Source: Frankia gtarii (GTDB lineage: Bacteria > Actinomycetota > Actinomycetes > Frankiales > Frankiaceae). Taken from it: DNA of 64,000 nt. Under the pieces are notes generated by a model. That model was not told the origin of the DNA and made no database searches. It worked only from the letters and a program-made list of their open reading frames with translations. Positions 1 through 8,372 of the stretch are shown here, piece by piece. Location: assembly GCF_025403375.1 (NCBI RefSeq), contig NZ_JAMPTM010000004.1, positions 1-64,000 of the forward strand. The letters run 5' to 3'. How positions within the stretch are numbered: position 1 is the first letter of the stretch; every line of letters begins with the position of its first letter. The position numbers were made by a program, and so were the translations under genes.

Positions 1-21
1 ATCGGGACGGGTGGTCGTCAT
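1..21 (-). CDS. Start of the next ABC-transporter gene (partial)
   Basis: An ATG at 21-19 overlaps the TGA of the upstream permease gene as ATGA, and the frame stays open to the window edge (MTTTRPD). The position after two dipeptide-type permeases suggests the ATP-binding subunit, but only seven residues are visible, so the function is inferred from operon order alone. Confidence 0.45.
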
Positions 22-911
22 CGGGCGGCACCTCCGGCGGGGATCGGTTCGGGCTGGGCGGGGCGACGGGCGCGGGCCCGGCGGCTGTTCAGCAGCGCGC
101 GCCCCGCCTCGCCGGACACATCGCGGATCGCGTCGGCCAGCAGGTTGCTGCCCCACACCGTCGCCATGATCAGGACGGCGGGAACGACCGGAGCCCACGG
201 CTGGTACGACAGGTAGCCGAGGTCGGAGGCGAGCAGGCCACCCCAGGTCGGCGCCGGCGGCTGCACGCCGATGCCGAGAAAGCTCAGGCTGGAGACGACG
301 ACGAAGCCGATGCCGATGGTCTGGGCCAGTGACACCGCGACGGGCGGCAGCACCTTTCCCCACACGTGCCGCCGCGCGATCCGGCCGACGGACGCCCCGG
401 AGATCAGCGCCGCCTCGACGTACTGCGACCGGGCGACCGCCAGCGTCGCCGCCCGCGTGACCCGGTAGAACAGCGGCGAGACGAGCACGCCGACGGTGAG
501 CATCGCCTGCGGGATCCCGTTGCCGAGAAGCGCGGTGACGGCCACGGCGTAGATGAGGAACGGCAGCGCGATGAGCGTGTCGGCGATCCGCAGCGTGAAC
601 CACTCGAACACGCGGCCGAGGTACACCGACAGGATGCCGGGGGCGACGCCGACGACCAGCGCTATCAGCGCGACCTCGACCGAGCCGAGCACGCTGGTGC
701 GCGACCCGGCGAGCAGCCGGCTGAAGACGTCCCGGCCGAGGTAGTCCGTCCCGAGCCAGTGCTCCCAGGAGGGGCCGGCCAGGGTCTGCGCACTCGTCCC
801 CAGCGGGTTGTGCGGAGCCAGGGTCGGGCCGAGGATCGCCAACAGAACAATCATGGACAGGATGCCGGCGGCGAGCCGGCCGGTCGGCAGCGCCAGGAGG
901 CGGCGGACCAT
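18..911 (-). CDS. ABC transporter permease, DppC/OppC type
   Basis: This 297-residue inner-membrane permease forms half of the channel of a family-5 (peptide/nickel-type) importer. It has an N-terminal membrane segment (about residues 14-34), then the DppC-like TDYLGRDVFSRLLAG segment near residue 55, several further helices, and an EAA-type cytoplasmic loop around LISGASVGRIARRHV near residues 167-182. The family length is normal (about 280-300). The ATG sits one base after the stop of the partner permease and the stop overlaps the next gene, so translation is coupled. The operon also carries a substrate-binding protein and a luciferase-like monooxygenase, so the cargo may be an organosulfur or similar small molecule rather than a peptide. 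That substrate is inference. Confidence 0.88.
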   Translation of the reverse strand: MVRRLLALPTGRLAAGILSMIVLLAILGPTLAPHNPLGTSAQTLAGPSWEHWLGTDYLGRDVFSRLLAGSRTSVLGSVEVALIALVVGVAPGILSVYLGRVFEWFTLRIADTLIALPFLIYAVAVTALLGNGIPQAMLTVGVLVSPLFYRVTRAATLAVARSQYVEAALISGASVGRIARRHVWGKVLPPVAVSLAQTIGIGFVVVSSLSFLGIGVQPPAPTWGGLLASDLGYLSYQPWAPVVPAVLIMATVWGSNLLADAIRDVSGEAGRALLNSRRARARRPAQPEPIPAGGAAR

Positions 912-912
912 G

Positions 913-1947
913 TCACACCCCCCGCTGCGAGGCCGGGGTGACCCGGCCCAGGACGACGTTGACGATCAGGTTGAAGGTGACGACCAGCACGATCGAGACG
1001 ACGAGCACGCCCTGGACCGCCGGCACGTCGCCGGCCTGCGCGGAGTCGTTGGCGAACCGGCCGAAGCCCTGCAACCCGAAGATCCACTCGGTGACCACCG
1101 AGCCGCCGATGAGCGTGGGGAACCGCCATCCGAGCACGCTCAGGGCCGGTCCCACACCGTTGCGCAGCACGTGCCGGAAGAAGATCCGCCGCGGACTGAG
1201 CCCCCGCACGATCGCGCCGGTCACGTAGTTCTCCTGGTAGGAGGCGATGAGGCCGGAGCGCAGCTGGCGGGCGACGTCGGCCATCGGGTCGAGGCTGAGC
1301 GCCAGCGCGGGCAGCAGGATGTGCGCCAGCCACGGCCACGTCCCCGCACTCGCCGGCACGTAGCCCGCCGCCGGCAGCCAGCCGAGCCCGACGGCGAAGA
1401 CCGTCACCAGAACGATGCCGACCACGAAGGGCGGCATCACCGAGAAGACCGTCATGAAGCCCGTGATCGCCCGGTCGATCCAGGTGGTGCGGCGCACCGC
1501 CGCCAGCGTGCCGAGCCCGAAGCCGAAGAGCACGCCGATGATCAGTGCCAGCACCACCACCGACAGGCTGACGGTCAGGCCGTTGCCGATCAGCTCGGTG
1601 ATGGATGTGCCGTTGGCCCAGCTCGCGCCGAGCTGGCCGTGCAGCATGTCGGTGAACCAGGTCCAGTACTGGGCGAGGAACGGGCGGTCCAGACCCCACT
1701 GCTGCTCGATGCGGGCGACCGCGTCCGGGGTGGCGCTCTCGCCCAGCTGCATGGCCGCGGGGCTCAGACCGCTGAGCGCCCGCAGCGCGAAAGTCAGGAA
1801 GGTCGCCACCAGGAAGACCGGGACGAAGATCGCGACCGAACGGGCAAGTGTGACCAGGATGCGGCCGGCGGCGCGGCGCGCCCTGGCGGCGGCGAGCGTT
1901 ACCCCCGGGTCGGCAACGACCGCGCGGTCAGCCGTGCTCACCGCCAT
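913..1947 (-). CDS. ABC transporter permease, DppB/OppB type
   Basis: This 344-residue permease is the DppB-like partner of the downstream DppC-like protein. A charged N-terminal stretch precedes the first membrane helix (about residues 32-53). The rest shows five or more hydrophobic segments and an EAA-type loop near RGLSPRRIFFRHVLRNGVGPAL. It follows the substrate-binding protein gene and is one base from the next permease. The first residues look longer than the family norm, so the true start could be internal, though no better Shine-Dalgarno site stands out; GGAGGCAATCC directly precedes this ATG. Role: transmembrane channel of a solute importer, substrate unknown. Confidence 0.87.
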   Translation of the reverse strand: MAVSTADRAVVADPGVTLAAARARRAAGRILVTLARSVAIFVPVFLVATFLTFALRALSGLSPAAMQLGESATPDAVARIEQQWGLDRPFLAQYWTWFTDMLHGQLGASWANGTSITELIGNGLTVSLSVVVLALIIGVLFGFGLGTLAAVRRTTWIDRAITGFMTVFSVMPPFVVGIVLVTVFAVGLGWLPAAGYVPASAGTWPWLAHILLPALALSLDPMADVARQLRSGLIASYQENYVTGAIVRGLSPRRIFFRHVLRNGVGPALSVLGWRFPTLIGGSVVTEWIFGLQGFGRFANDSAQAGDVPAVQGVLVVSIVLVVTFNLIVNVVLGRVTPASQRGV

Positions 1948-1960
1948 GGATTGCCTCCTC

Positions 1961-2052
1961 TCTTAGGGCCTGTACGGACGTCTTAGGGCCTGTACGGACG
2001 TGGGCTGGCGGAAATGCAGGTTGGCGGAGCTGCAGGTTGGCGGAGATGCGGT
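1961..2052. repeat. Two kinds of short tandem repeat upstream of the permease gene
   Basis: Positions 1961-1980 and 1981-2000 are an exact 20-bp duplication (TCTTAGGGCCTGTACGGACG). It is followed by three imperfect 16-bp copies of TTGGCGGAGCTGCAGG at 2005-2020, 2021-2036 and 2037-2052. They fill the gap between the substrate-binding protein gene and the permease gene. No hairpin or promoter is obvious in them. Slippage duplications in a spacer are the simplest explanation. Confidence 0.85.
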
Positions 2053-2065
2053 CGGGTCGGCGGGA

Positions 2066-3640
2066 TCAGTCGCCGATGGTCACGCCGGTCCAGTCGATGT
2101 GGGCCGGATTCGCCGGCAGGGCGGAGATCGCCTTGTTCTTCACGAACAGGTTCGGCGCGGAGTAGGTGAAGACGAGCGCCTTGCTCTGCAGGCCCACACG
2201 GGTGGCCGCCTGCAGGATCTGCGGGTAGTCCGGCGCGTCCAGCGGCGTCTGGCGGACCTTGGCGATCGCGGCCTCGAAGCCGTCGGGCTCGTACGGCGAG
2301 CTGAGGTTCAGCGGGCCGTCCGGGCCGAAGTGCGCCGTGAGCGTCTGGACCGCCGAGTCACGCCCGGTCGTGCCGTACAGCGAGAGCGTCAGATCCTTGG
2401 CGAAGAAGGGCGTCGCCCAGTTCTTGTTGACCTTGATCGTGACGGTGATTCCGACCGCGGCCAGCTGCGACTGCACGATCTCCGCCGCCGGATCCTCCCC
2501 CATGATGACCAGGTCCAGCTTGATCTGGCCCGGCTTGTAGCCGGCCTGTTCGAGCAGCTGCTTCGCCTTCGCCGGGTCGTACGGGTAGAGGTTCGCCGAC
2601 TTGGGGTCGTAGGCGACGTAACCTGACGGGAAAGGCTGGTTTGTCGTCTTCCCGTACCCGAAGGTGAGTTTGTCGACGAACTCCTGCCGGTTGACGGCGG
2701 AGCGGACGGCGTCGACAACCTTGGGGTTGTTGAACGGCGCCTTGTTGATGTTCAGGCTGATGTTCGAGGCATTGAAACCCGGCTGCACGAAGACGTCGAG
2801 ACCGGCCGCCTTGGCGGCCTTCGCCTGGCTCGGGGCGAGATCGGCGAAGTTGTAGACGCCCGTCTGCAGACCGGAGACGACCGTCGCCTTGTCGGGCGCC
2901 GAGACCAGCTGCACGTTGTCGATGTGGATGTTCTTGGCGTCCCAGTAGTTCGGGTTCTTCTTGAGCACGACCTTCGTGCCCGGAATCAACTGCGTGACGA
3001 TGAACGGTCCGGCGCCGACCGGGTTCTGGTCAAGCTTCGCCGGGTCCGCCGCGGCCTTGGGACTCGCGATCTGCAGCACGCGCTCACCGAGCAGCAGCGG
3101 GATCTGGTGATCGACCTGCGTGAGGTGGACGACCACGTCCAGGTCGCCGCCGGTCGTGACCGACTTGATCGAGGTGAGGTCACCGAACAGCGCCGAGTTC
3201 TTCTGCGTCTTGGCCCGGTCGATGGCGTTCTTGACCGCCGCGGCGTTGACCGGTGTGCCGTCGCTGAACGTCAGGTTCGGCCGCAGATGGAACGTGATCT
3301 CGTCGCCGGCCCCGTTGTAGGCCCAGCTCTGCGCCAGATCCGGGACGGCGTCGCCCTTCGCGTCCGTCTTCGTCAGTGCCGCGTAGGGCAGGGCGAGGAT
3401 GCGGAACTGGGCACCGCTACCCCCGACCACCGGATCCCAGTGCGTCGGGAAGAAGGAGGAGGCCCATTTGAGGGTGGTCGATTTGCCGCCGCCGCCTCCG
3501 CCGCCGGCGGCGGCCGCGGTTCCGGCGCCGGAACCGGAGCCGCAGGCGCTGAGGACGAGGGCCGCGAGGGCCACCAGGGCCCCGAGGACGGCGCCGCGTC
3601 TCGTGCGGCGGGCGGACGGCAGATGTTGCGCGGAGGTCAT
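2066..3640 (-). CDS. ABC transporter substrate-binding lipoprotein, family 5
   Basis: This 524-residue extracytoplasmic solute receptor delivers substrate to the two downstream permeases. Residues 1-33 form a lipoprotein signal: basic residues, a hydrophobic core, then the lipobox LSAC with cysteine near position 33. A Gly/Ala-rich linker follows. The SBP_bac_5 fold is indicated by the segment around VPDLAQSWAYNGAGDEITFHL (about residues 96-116) and by the later TTNQPFPSGYVAYDPKS region. The length is normal for the family. It lies 44 bp after the monooxygenase gene. Family-5 receptors bind peptides, nickel chelates, opines and other small molecules, and the neighbours favour a sulfur- or carbon-scavenging role. 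Confidence 0.9.
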   Translation of the reverse strand: MTSAQHLPSARRTRRGAVLGALVALAALVLSACGSGSGAGTAAAAGGGGGGGKSTTLKWASSFFPTHWDPVVGGSGAQFRILALPYAALTKTDAKGDAVPDLAQSWAYNGAGDEITFHLRPNLTFSDGTPVNAAAVKNAIDRAKTQKNSALFGDLTSIKSVTTGGDLDVVVHLTQVDHQIPLLLGERVLQIASPKAAADPAKLDQNPVGAGPFIVTQLIPGTKVVLKKNPNYWDAKNIHIDNVQLVSAPDKATVVSGLQTGVYNFADLAPSQAKAAKAAGLDVFVQPGFNASNISLNINKAPFNNPKVVDAVRSAVNRQEFVDKLTFGYGKTTNQPFPSGYVAYDPKSANLYPYDPAKAKQLLEQAGYKPGQIKLDLVIMGEDPAAEIVQSQLAAVGITVTIKVNKNWATPFFAKDLTLSLYGTTGRDSAVQTLTAHFGPDGPLNLSSPYEPDGFEAAIAKVRQTPLDAPDYPQILQAATRVGLQSKALVFTYSAPNLFVKNKAISALPANPAHIDWTGVTIGD

Positions 3641-3684
3641 TGGCTTCTTTCTCTGTTCGGATCTCGACGGGAATGTTGCGTGGT

Positions 3685-5109
3685 TCAGGGGACGAGCACC
3701 GGGGCCGCGCTGTCGGCCACCGCCTCGCCGGCGGACTGCTCCTCGCCGGCGGACTGCTCCTCGCCGGCGGACTGCTCCTCGCGGCGTCGGGCCGCCGTGT
3801 ACCGGTTCTCGGGGATCGGCAGGCCGAGGTTGCCGCGCAGCGTGGTCGACTCGTATTCGGCGCGGACGACGCCTCGTTCGCGCAGGATCGGCAGCACCTG
3901 ATCGGTGAAGCGCGCGAACTCGCTCGGCACGTTCACGGTGATGTTGATGCCGTCGAAGCCACCGCCTTCGAACCAGCGCTGAATCTCGTTCGCGACGGTC
4001 AGGGGCGATCCGACGAAGGGCGAGCGGCGGGCCTGCAACTGGTGCTCGACCACCTGGCGCAGCGTGAGATTGTTCTCCCGCGCCAGCGTGGTGATGGCGT
4101 CCGCATGGGTGCGGAAGCTGCGCTCGGCGATCTCCCCCACCTCGGGGAACGGCGCATCCAACTCGTACTGCGAGAAGTCGTGCCAGCCGAAGGGCCGACC
4201 GAGCTCGGCCAGGGCCCGCTCGAAGCTGCCCTCACCGACGATCGCATCCTCCTTGGCGCGGGCCTGCTCATCAGTGTCGGCGATGATCGGGAAAATCCCG
4301 GGGACGATGAGCAGGTTTTCCGGGTCGCGGCCCTTGGCCGCCGCGCGGGCCCGCAGCTCGGTGCGGAACGCCTGCGCCTGCTCAAGCGTCTGCGAGTGGG
4401 TGAAGATTGCGTCGGCGATGCCCGCGCCGAGGTCGCGCCCTTCCTCTGAGTCGCCTGCCTGAAAGATGACCGGCTGCCCCTGGGGAGTGCGCTCCAGGTT
4501 CAGTGGTCCGACCACGGAGAAAAATTCACCTTTGTGATTGAGCGCATGCTGACGGCTGCGATCGAAGAACTGGCCGCGCTGCTTGTCGCGGGGGAAGGCG
4601 TCCGCCTCGTAGGAGTCCCAGAGCGCCTGCGCCACCCCCACATGTTCAAACGCGCGCCCGTAGCGGGTCGGATAGTCGTAGTGCTCGTCGCGGCTGTAGT
4701 TGCCCGCCGTTCCGGAGTCACCACTGGTGACGACGTTCCAGCCGGCCCGGCCGCCGCTGATGTGGTCGAGGGAGGCGAGGCGGCGGGCGACGTTGAAGGG
4801 CTCGTTGTAGGACGTCGTGATCGTCCCGACCAGGCCGATGTGGTGGGTGTGAACGGCGATCGCGGAGAGCAGCGTCAACGGCTCGAGCCGACTGAGGTAA
4901 TGGTTCGGGGAGTCCGCGGTGATGAACTGGCTGTCGACGATGAAGACGTGATCGAACCTCGCGGCCTCCGCCTCCTGGGCGCGGGCGATGTACCAGCGGA
5001 CGTCCACGCTGGCATCGCCCGGGATCTCGGGGCTCAGCCACGTGTTGTGCTGCCCCGGACCGCCGACGCCGATGAGGACGGCGCCCAGTTTGAGCGTGCG
5101 AACAGACAT
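3685..5109 (-). CDS. Luciferase-like flavin monooxygenase, NtaA/SnaA/DszA type
   Basis: This cytoplasmic FMNH2-dependent oxygenase belongs to the bacterial luciferase-like family that includes nitrilotriacetate, pristinamycin and dibenzothiophene-sulfone monooxygenases. I start it at the ATG at 5109 (MSVRTLKLGAVLIGVGG) because a GAAGG site precedes it and family members begin there. An upstream in-frame ATG at 5223 would add 38 unlikely residues. The diagnostic segment SYNEPFNVARRLASLDHISGG and the AGWNVVTS motif are present. The C-terminus carries three EEQSAG repeats and then diverges. It is the first gene of a transporter operon, downstream of a Cys leader peptide, and divergent from a LysR gene. 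Substrate unknown; C-S or C-N bond oxygenation is likely. Confidence 0.87.
   Translation of the reverse strand: MSVRTLKLGAVLIGVGGPGQHNTWLSPEIPGDASVDVRWYIARAQEAEAARFDHVFIVDSQFITADSPNHYLSRLEPLTLLSAIAVHTHHIGLVGTITTSYNEPFNVARRLASLDHISGGRAGWNVVTSGDSGTAGNYSRDEHYDYPTRYGRAFEHVGVAQALWDSYEADAFPRDKQRGQFFDRSRQHALNHKGEFFSVVGPLNLERTPQGQPVIFQAGDSEEGRDLGAGIADAIFTHSQTLEQAQAFRTELRARAAAKGRDPENLLIVPGIFPIIADTDEQARAKEDAIVGEGSFERALAELGRPFGWHDFSQYELDAPFPEVGEIAERSFRTHADAITTLARENNLTLRQVVEHQLQARRSPFVGSPLTVANEIQRWFEGGGFDGINITVNVPSEFARFTDQVLPILRERGVVRAEYESTTLRGNLGLPIPENRYTAARRREEQSAGEEQSAGEEQSAGEAVADSAAPVLVP
3724..3777 (-). repeat. Three exact 18-bp repeats in the 3' end of the monooxygenase gene
   Basis: CTCGCCGGCGGACTGCTC occurs three times in tandem (3724-3741, 3742-3759, 3760-3777). 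It is in frame and encodes EQSAGE copies near the C-terminus. It looks like a recent slippage expansion of a disordered tail, outside the conserved catalytic domain. Confidence 0.9.
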
Positions 5110-5247
5110 GGTGGAACCTTCCCGAGCTGGGGACGGGACGCGCATGACGACAGCGGCGTCCATCGGGACGAATCCGGCTCCGGTGACGGCTCCGGTTACG
5201 ACGTAATGGGCGCGCTGAAGCACGCGGAAAAGGGAGAGAGATACCTA

Positions 5248-5269
5248 CGTCGCGTCGCGACGAGCGACG
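5248..5269 (-). promoter_or_regulatory. Possible hairpin in the monooxygenase mRNA leader
   Basis: The minus strand downstream of the leader peptide contains a self-complementary stretch built on CGTCGCGACG flanked by further GTCGC/GCGAC arms. It lies between the leader peptide stop (5303) and the monooxygenase start (5109), where an attenuator would be expected. The loop geometry is poor, so the regulatory role is inference. Confidence 0.3.
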
Positions 5270-5302
5270 GCTTTGGCTGCGGCTGCGCAGCGACCGGTCA
5301 GG

Positions 5303-5395
5303 TCAGCGACAGAGCGATGCCTGGCCACGGGCAAGATCGAGCCAACGGCAACACGTGAGCAACACGGCCGTCAGCTGGGTCATGTCGATGAGCAT
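5303..5395 (-). CDS. Cys-containing leader peptide upstream of the monooxygenase/ABC operon
   Basis: This 30-residue open frame (ATG at 5395, with an alternative ATG at 5383) ends LLTCCRWLDLARGQASLCR. It has the layout of actinobacterial sulfur-gene leader peptides, roughly L-x-x-R-x-x-D-L-x-R-x-x-S-x-L-C-R before the stop, and adds a CC pair. Leader peptides of this kind sit upstream of cysteine and sulfur genes and are thought to couple ribosome progress at Cys codons to expression downstream. It lies about 190 bp before the monooxygenase start. No strong Shine-Dalgarno site is visible. It is too short for homology alone, but the layout recurs at four other sulfur- or luciferase-type loci in the window. 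Confidence 0.6.
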   Translation of the reverse strand: MLIDMTQLTAVLLTCCRWLDLARGQASLCR

Positions 5396-5435
5396 GCTGG
5401 TCCGGCGTCAAGATGTCCAACGACGCTTCGTTATG

Positions 5436-5447
5436 GCGATCAATCGC
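5436..5447. promoter_or_regulatory. Dyad GCGAT-CA-ATCGC between divergent genes
   Basis: A perfect inverted repeat with 5-bp arms and a 2-bp spacer ends 12 bp before the LysR start codon, in the divergent spacer. LysR proteins usually bind interrupted dyads in such spacers and regulate themselves as well as the divergent gene. Assigning it as the operator is inference from position. Confidence 0.35.
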
Positions 5448-5459
5448 GTTCGGTTATGA

Positions 5460-6380
5460 ATGTCCAGTACCCTGACCGACATGCGACGAACACTGGACAT
5501 CGCCCCGCTGCGCAGCTTCGTCGCTGTCGCGGAGTGTGGCGGTTTCCAGCGGGCCGCGACGTCGCTGCACCTGAGCCAGGCTGCGGTGAGCCAGCACGTG
5601 CGCCGGCTGGAGTCCGCCACCGAACGCGCGCTGATCGAACGCCAGGGACGCGGCTCCCGGCTGACCCCCGACGGCGAGCACCTGCTCCGCCAGGCCCGGC
5701 GGATCCTGGCCATCCACGACGAGACCCTGCACGGTTTCGACATGGAGACCGAGCAGACGGTCGTGATCGGCTCGACGGAGCATGCCGCGGCGCAGCTGCT
5801 GCCCTTCCTCGCCACGGCGCTGGAGCAGTCCCTGCCCGGCTATCGCATCCGCTTCCGCATCGACCGCGGCACCACCCTGCGCGAGGGCCTGGACGCGGGG
5901 CGGATCGATCTGGCGTTGCTACTCGGCCCGCCCAACGACCTGCGCGCGACGCCGGTCGGTGAGCTGGAGCTGACCTGGTATTCCTCCCCCATGTGGCGGC
6001 GGCCTGCGGCGGCGCAGCCGGTGCCCGTGGTTGCCTTCGACCATCCCTGCGCGCTGCGCACCTGCGCGCTGGAGGCATTGTCCTCGCAGGCGATCCCCGC
6101 GGTGATCGGCGCGGAGGCGATCCAGCTCGCCGGCGTCCAGGCGGCCGTGGGCGCCGGCCTGGGGGTCGCGTTGATGGCCACCATGGGGCAGACGCCCGAA
6201 GGGCTCGCGGCACGCGACGACCTGCCGAAACCCGCGCCGCTGCCGCTCGCGGTCTGGTCCCGCCACGGCCTGGCCACGATCATCTCGGAGCGGGTCGCGG
6301 TGGCGTTGGGGCGGCTGCTCGCCGAGCCGGCGGCGGCCGAGACGGCCGTCGAGAGCCTCCAGCTCGCCAGGAGAGCCTGA
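5460..6380 (+). CDS. LysR family transcriptional regulator
   Basis: This 306-residue DNA-binding regulator has the LysR winged helix-turn-helix at about residues 12-70 (LRSFVAVAECGGFQRAATSL then LSQAAVSQHVRRLE). A periplasmic-binding-protein-like effector domain starts near residue 95. The start chosen is the ATG at 5460; the ATG at 5481 (MRRTLDIAPL) is a reasonable alternative because family members usually begin just before the helix-turn-helix. It is transcribed away from the monooxygenase/ABC operon, so it is the likely regulator of that operon. The effector is unknown; many LysR proteins beside sulfur genes sense O-acetylserine, adenylylsulfate or similar metabolites. Confidence 0.9.
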   Translation: MSSTLTDMRRTLDIAPLRSFVAVAECGGFQRAATSLHLSQAAVSQHVRRLESATERALIERQGRGSRLTPDGEHLLRQARRILAIHDETLHGFDMETEQTVVIGSTEHAAAQLLPFLATALEQSLPGYRIRFRIDRGTTLREGLDAGRIDLALLLGPPNDLRATPVGELELTWYSSPMWRRPAAAQPVPVVAFDHPCALRTCALEALSSQAIPAVIGAEAIQLAGVQAAVGAGLGVALMATMGQTPEGLAARDDLPKPAPLPLAVWSRHGLATIISERVAVALGRLLAEPAAAETAVESLQLARRA

Positions 6381-6403
6381 AGCTCCGTGCTTCATGCTCT
6401 CCC

Positions 6404-6473
6404 GACGTGCCGACGTGCCGCGATGCCGACGTGCCGCGATGCCGACGTGCCGCGATGCCGACGTGTCGATGCC
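6404..6473. repeat. 16-bp tandem repeat array after the LysR gene
   Basis: GACGTGCCGCGATGCC is repeated exactly at 6412-6427, 6428-6443 and 6444-6459. A partial copy precedes it (6404-6411) and a degenerate copy follows (6460-6473). It lies in the short convergent gap between the LysR gene and the F420-type oxidoreductase gene. It could be a folding block acting as a transcription end, or simple slippage; no T-tract follows it. Confidence 0.85.
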
Positions 6474-6496
6474 CGGTGGCCGCCGCCCCGGCCCGC

Positions 6497-7432
6497 TCAG
6501 ACGTGCGGGAGCACCTCGGCGGCGATCAGGTCGAGGTGGTCGAGGTCCGCCAGGTCGAGGACCTGTAGGTAGATCCGGCTGGCCCCGGCGCCGTCGGGGC
6601 CGAAGGTCGCGAGCTTGGCCAGGATCTCCTCGGGGGTGCCGGTGAAGCCGTTGGCACGCAGCTCGTCGACCCCGCGGCCGATGCGCTCGGCCCGCCGGGC
6701 GAGGTCCGCGTCCGACTTCGCGCAGACGACGACGTTCGCCGTGGAGTAGACCAGGTCCGCCGGATCACGCCCGGCCGCCGCGGCCACCTCCCGGACCCGG
6801 GCGAACCGCCGCCCGACCACCTCGGCGGGGGCGAAGGCGGCGTTGAACTCGGCCGCGTAGGTGACGGCGAGCTGCGGGGTACGCCGCGGCCCGCCTCCCC
6901 CGATGATGATCGGCGGCCGGGGCCGCTGCGTCGGCTTCGGCAGCGCCGGGCTGTCGGCGAGCTGGTAGTACCGGCCGTCGTGGGAGAAGGTCTCGCCGGG
7001 TGGGGTTCCCCACAGCCCGGTGATGATCGCGAGCTGCTCGGTCAGCCGGTCGAACCGCTCCTCGACCGAGGGAAACGGGAGGCCGTAGGCGGTGTGTTCC
7101 GCCTCGAACCACCCGGCGCCGAGGCCCAGTTCCACGCGGCCGCCGCTCATCGCGTCCACCTGCGCGACGGCGATGGCCAGCGGTCCGGGCAACCGGAAGG
7201 TCGCGGAGGTGACGAGGGTGCCCAGCCGGATCCGCGAGGTCTCGCGGGCCAGGGCCGCCAGCGTCACCCAGGAGTCCGAGGGGCCCGGCGACGGATCACC
7301 CGGCCCCATCCGCAGGTAGTGGTCGGAACGGAAGAATCCGTCGAAGCCGGCGTCCTCGGCGGCCTTCGCCACGGCGAGCTGCCGCTCGTAGGAGGCGCCT
7401 TGCTGAGGCTCGATGAAGATGCGCAGGTCCAT
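6497..7432 (-). CDS. F420-dependent LLM-class oxidoreductase
   Basis: This 311-residue luciferase-like-fold oxidoreductase is of the actinobacterial type that begins MDLRIFIEPQQGASYERQLA, a group expected to use deazaflavin F420 rather than FMN. I chose the ATG at 7432 because that sequence is the family N-terminus and GGGTGGACGG precedes it; the longer frame to 7537 is non-conserved. Visible motifs are DAGFDGFFRSDHYLRMG near residue 30, TLVTSATFRLPGPLAI near 75, and GRVELGLGAGWFEAEH near 100. A TetR regulator gene is divergent 155 bp upstream. The substrate is not predictable from sequence. Confidence 0.88.
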   Translation of the reverse strand: MDLRIFIEPQQGASYERQLAVAKAAEDAGFDGFFRSDHYLRMGPGDPSPGPSDSWVTLAALARETSRIRLGTLVTSATFRLPGPLAIAVAQVDAMSGGRVELGLGAGWFEAEHTAYGLPFPSVEERFDRLTEQLAIITGLWGTPPGETFSHDGRYYQLADSPALPKPTQRPRPPIIIGGGGPRRTPQLAVTYAAEFNAAFAPAEVVGRRFARVREVAAAAGRDPADLVYSTANVVVCAKSDADLARRAERIGRGVDELRANGFTGTPEEILAKLATFGPDGAGASRIYLQVLDLADLDHLDLIAAEVLPHV

Positions 7433-7587
7433 CCGTCCACCCTGGCAAATGGCCGCCTGATCCGCGCGGCGGCCCCCGGGCCGGGAGGTGGGGTCGAGCT
7501 CGGGCGGACGGCCCGACGCCGGTAGGGTGATCGTCAAGGCACTTCCGGCGCTGCGGCGGGACGTGACGAGGGCGAGGAGGTGGCACC

Positions 7588-8211
7588 GTGGCGGTCCCGG
7601 ACGACCAGGACGACGAGCGAGAACTGATCATGGACGCCGCCTACCGGTGCCTGCTCGCGAGCGAGGGCGTCTCCGTGTCGATCACCGACATCCTGCACGC
7701 CGCCGGCCTGTCGACCCGCGCCTTCTACCGCCACTTCGCGTCCAAGGACAGCCTGCTGCTGGCGCTGTTCCGCCGCGACTGCGAGCGCGTCACCGACGAG
7801 CTGGCCTCGTCGATCACCGCGGCCGCGACCGCCCGCGAGGCGTTGCGCCGCTGGATCGACGGCGTGCTGCACCTGATGTCGGCGCAGCCCCGCCGCCGCC
7901 GCGCGCTGATCCTGAGCTCCGAGGAGACCCGCCGGGCCCGCGGTTTCGCCGCGGAACGGGAGCGGTTCCAGAGCACGCAGGAAGAGGCCCTCGCGGCAAT
8001 CCTGCGCCGAGGCGTCGAGGATGGCTCCTTCCCCTGGGCGGACCCGCGGGCCGATGCCGAGCAGATCCAGGCGGTTCTCGGCCGCACCCTGGACCGCCAG
8101 CTCCTGTGCCCGCCAGCCGACAGCACCGCCAGCACCGCCGAGACGGCGGACCGGGTCACCGACTTCGTCTTCCGCGCCCTCGGCGCGTCCGGCGGCACCC
8201 CCGCCGCCTGA
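7588..8211 (+). CDS. TetR family transcriptional regulator
   Basis: This 207-residue repressor-type protein has the TetR helix-turn-helix at about residues 12-55 (VSITDILHAAGLSTRAFYRHFASKDSLL) and a helical ligand-binding domain after it. The start is the GTG at 7588, with GAGGAGG seven bases upstream. It is divergent from the F420-type oxidoreductase gene and followed, on the same strand, by a DUF2889 gene whose promoter region contains a dyad, so either neighbour could be its target. The ligand is unknown. Confidence 0.88.
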   Translation: MAVPDDQDDERELIMDAAYRCLLASEGVSVSITDILHAAGLSTRAFYRHFASKDSLLLALFRRDCERVTDELASSITAAATAREALRRWIDGVLHLMSAQPRRRRALILSSEETRRARGFAAERERFQSTQEEALAAILRRGVEDGSFPWADPRADAEQIQAVLGRTLDRQLLCPPADSTASTAETADRVTDFVFRALGASGGTPAA

Positions 8212-8240
8212 TCCTCGCCACCGCCGCCTGATCCTCGCCG
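8201..8240. repeat. 20-bp tandem duplication at the end of the TetR gene
   Basis: CCGCCGCCTGATCCTCGCC plus one variable base occurs at 8201-8220 and 8221-8240. The first copy contains the TetR stop codon and the second lies just after it, so the duplication did not change the protein. Confidence 0.85.
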
Positions 8241-8277
8241 GCCCCGGGCATGGTCCGGGGAGCCGCGGCGCGACCCG

Positions 8278-8306
8278 TTGACATCCCGCGTCGACGGGAA
8301 CACTGT
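8278..8306 (+). promoter_or_regulatory. Possible promoter and operator for the DUF2889 gene
   Basis: TTGACA at 8278-8283 is a consensus -35 element. Seventeen bases on, CACTGT is a weak -10. The spacer holds an inverted repeat TCCCG-N6-CGGGA (8284-8299), where a repressor would block RNA polymerase. The upstream TetR protein is the obvious candidate; binding is inference. Confidence 0.35.
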
Positions 8307-8372
8307 TGGCGAAAAAGCCGTTTTCACTTGCGATGGCGCGTGAACACACTGACGGAACGAGGTGAGTCGGGG

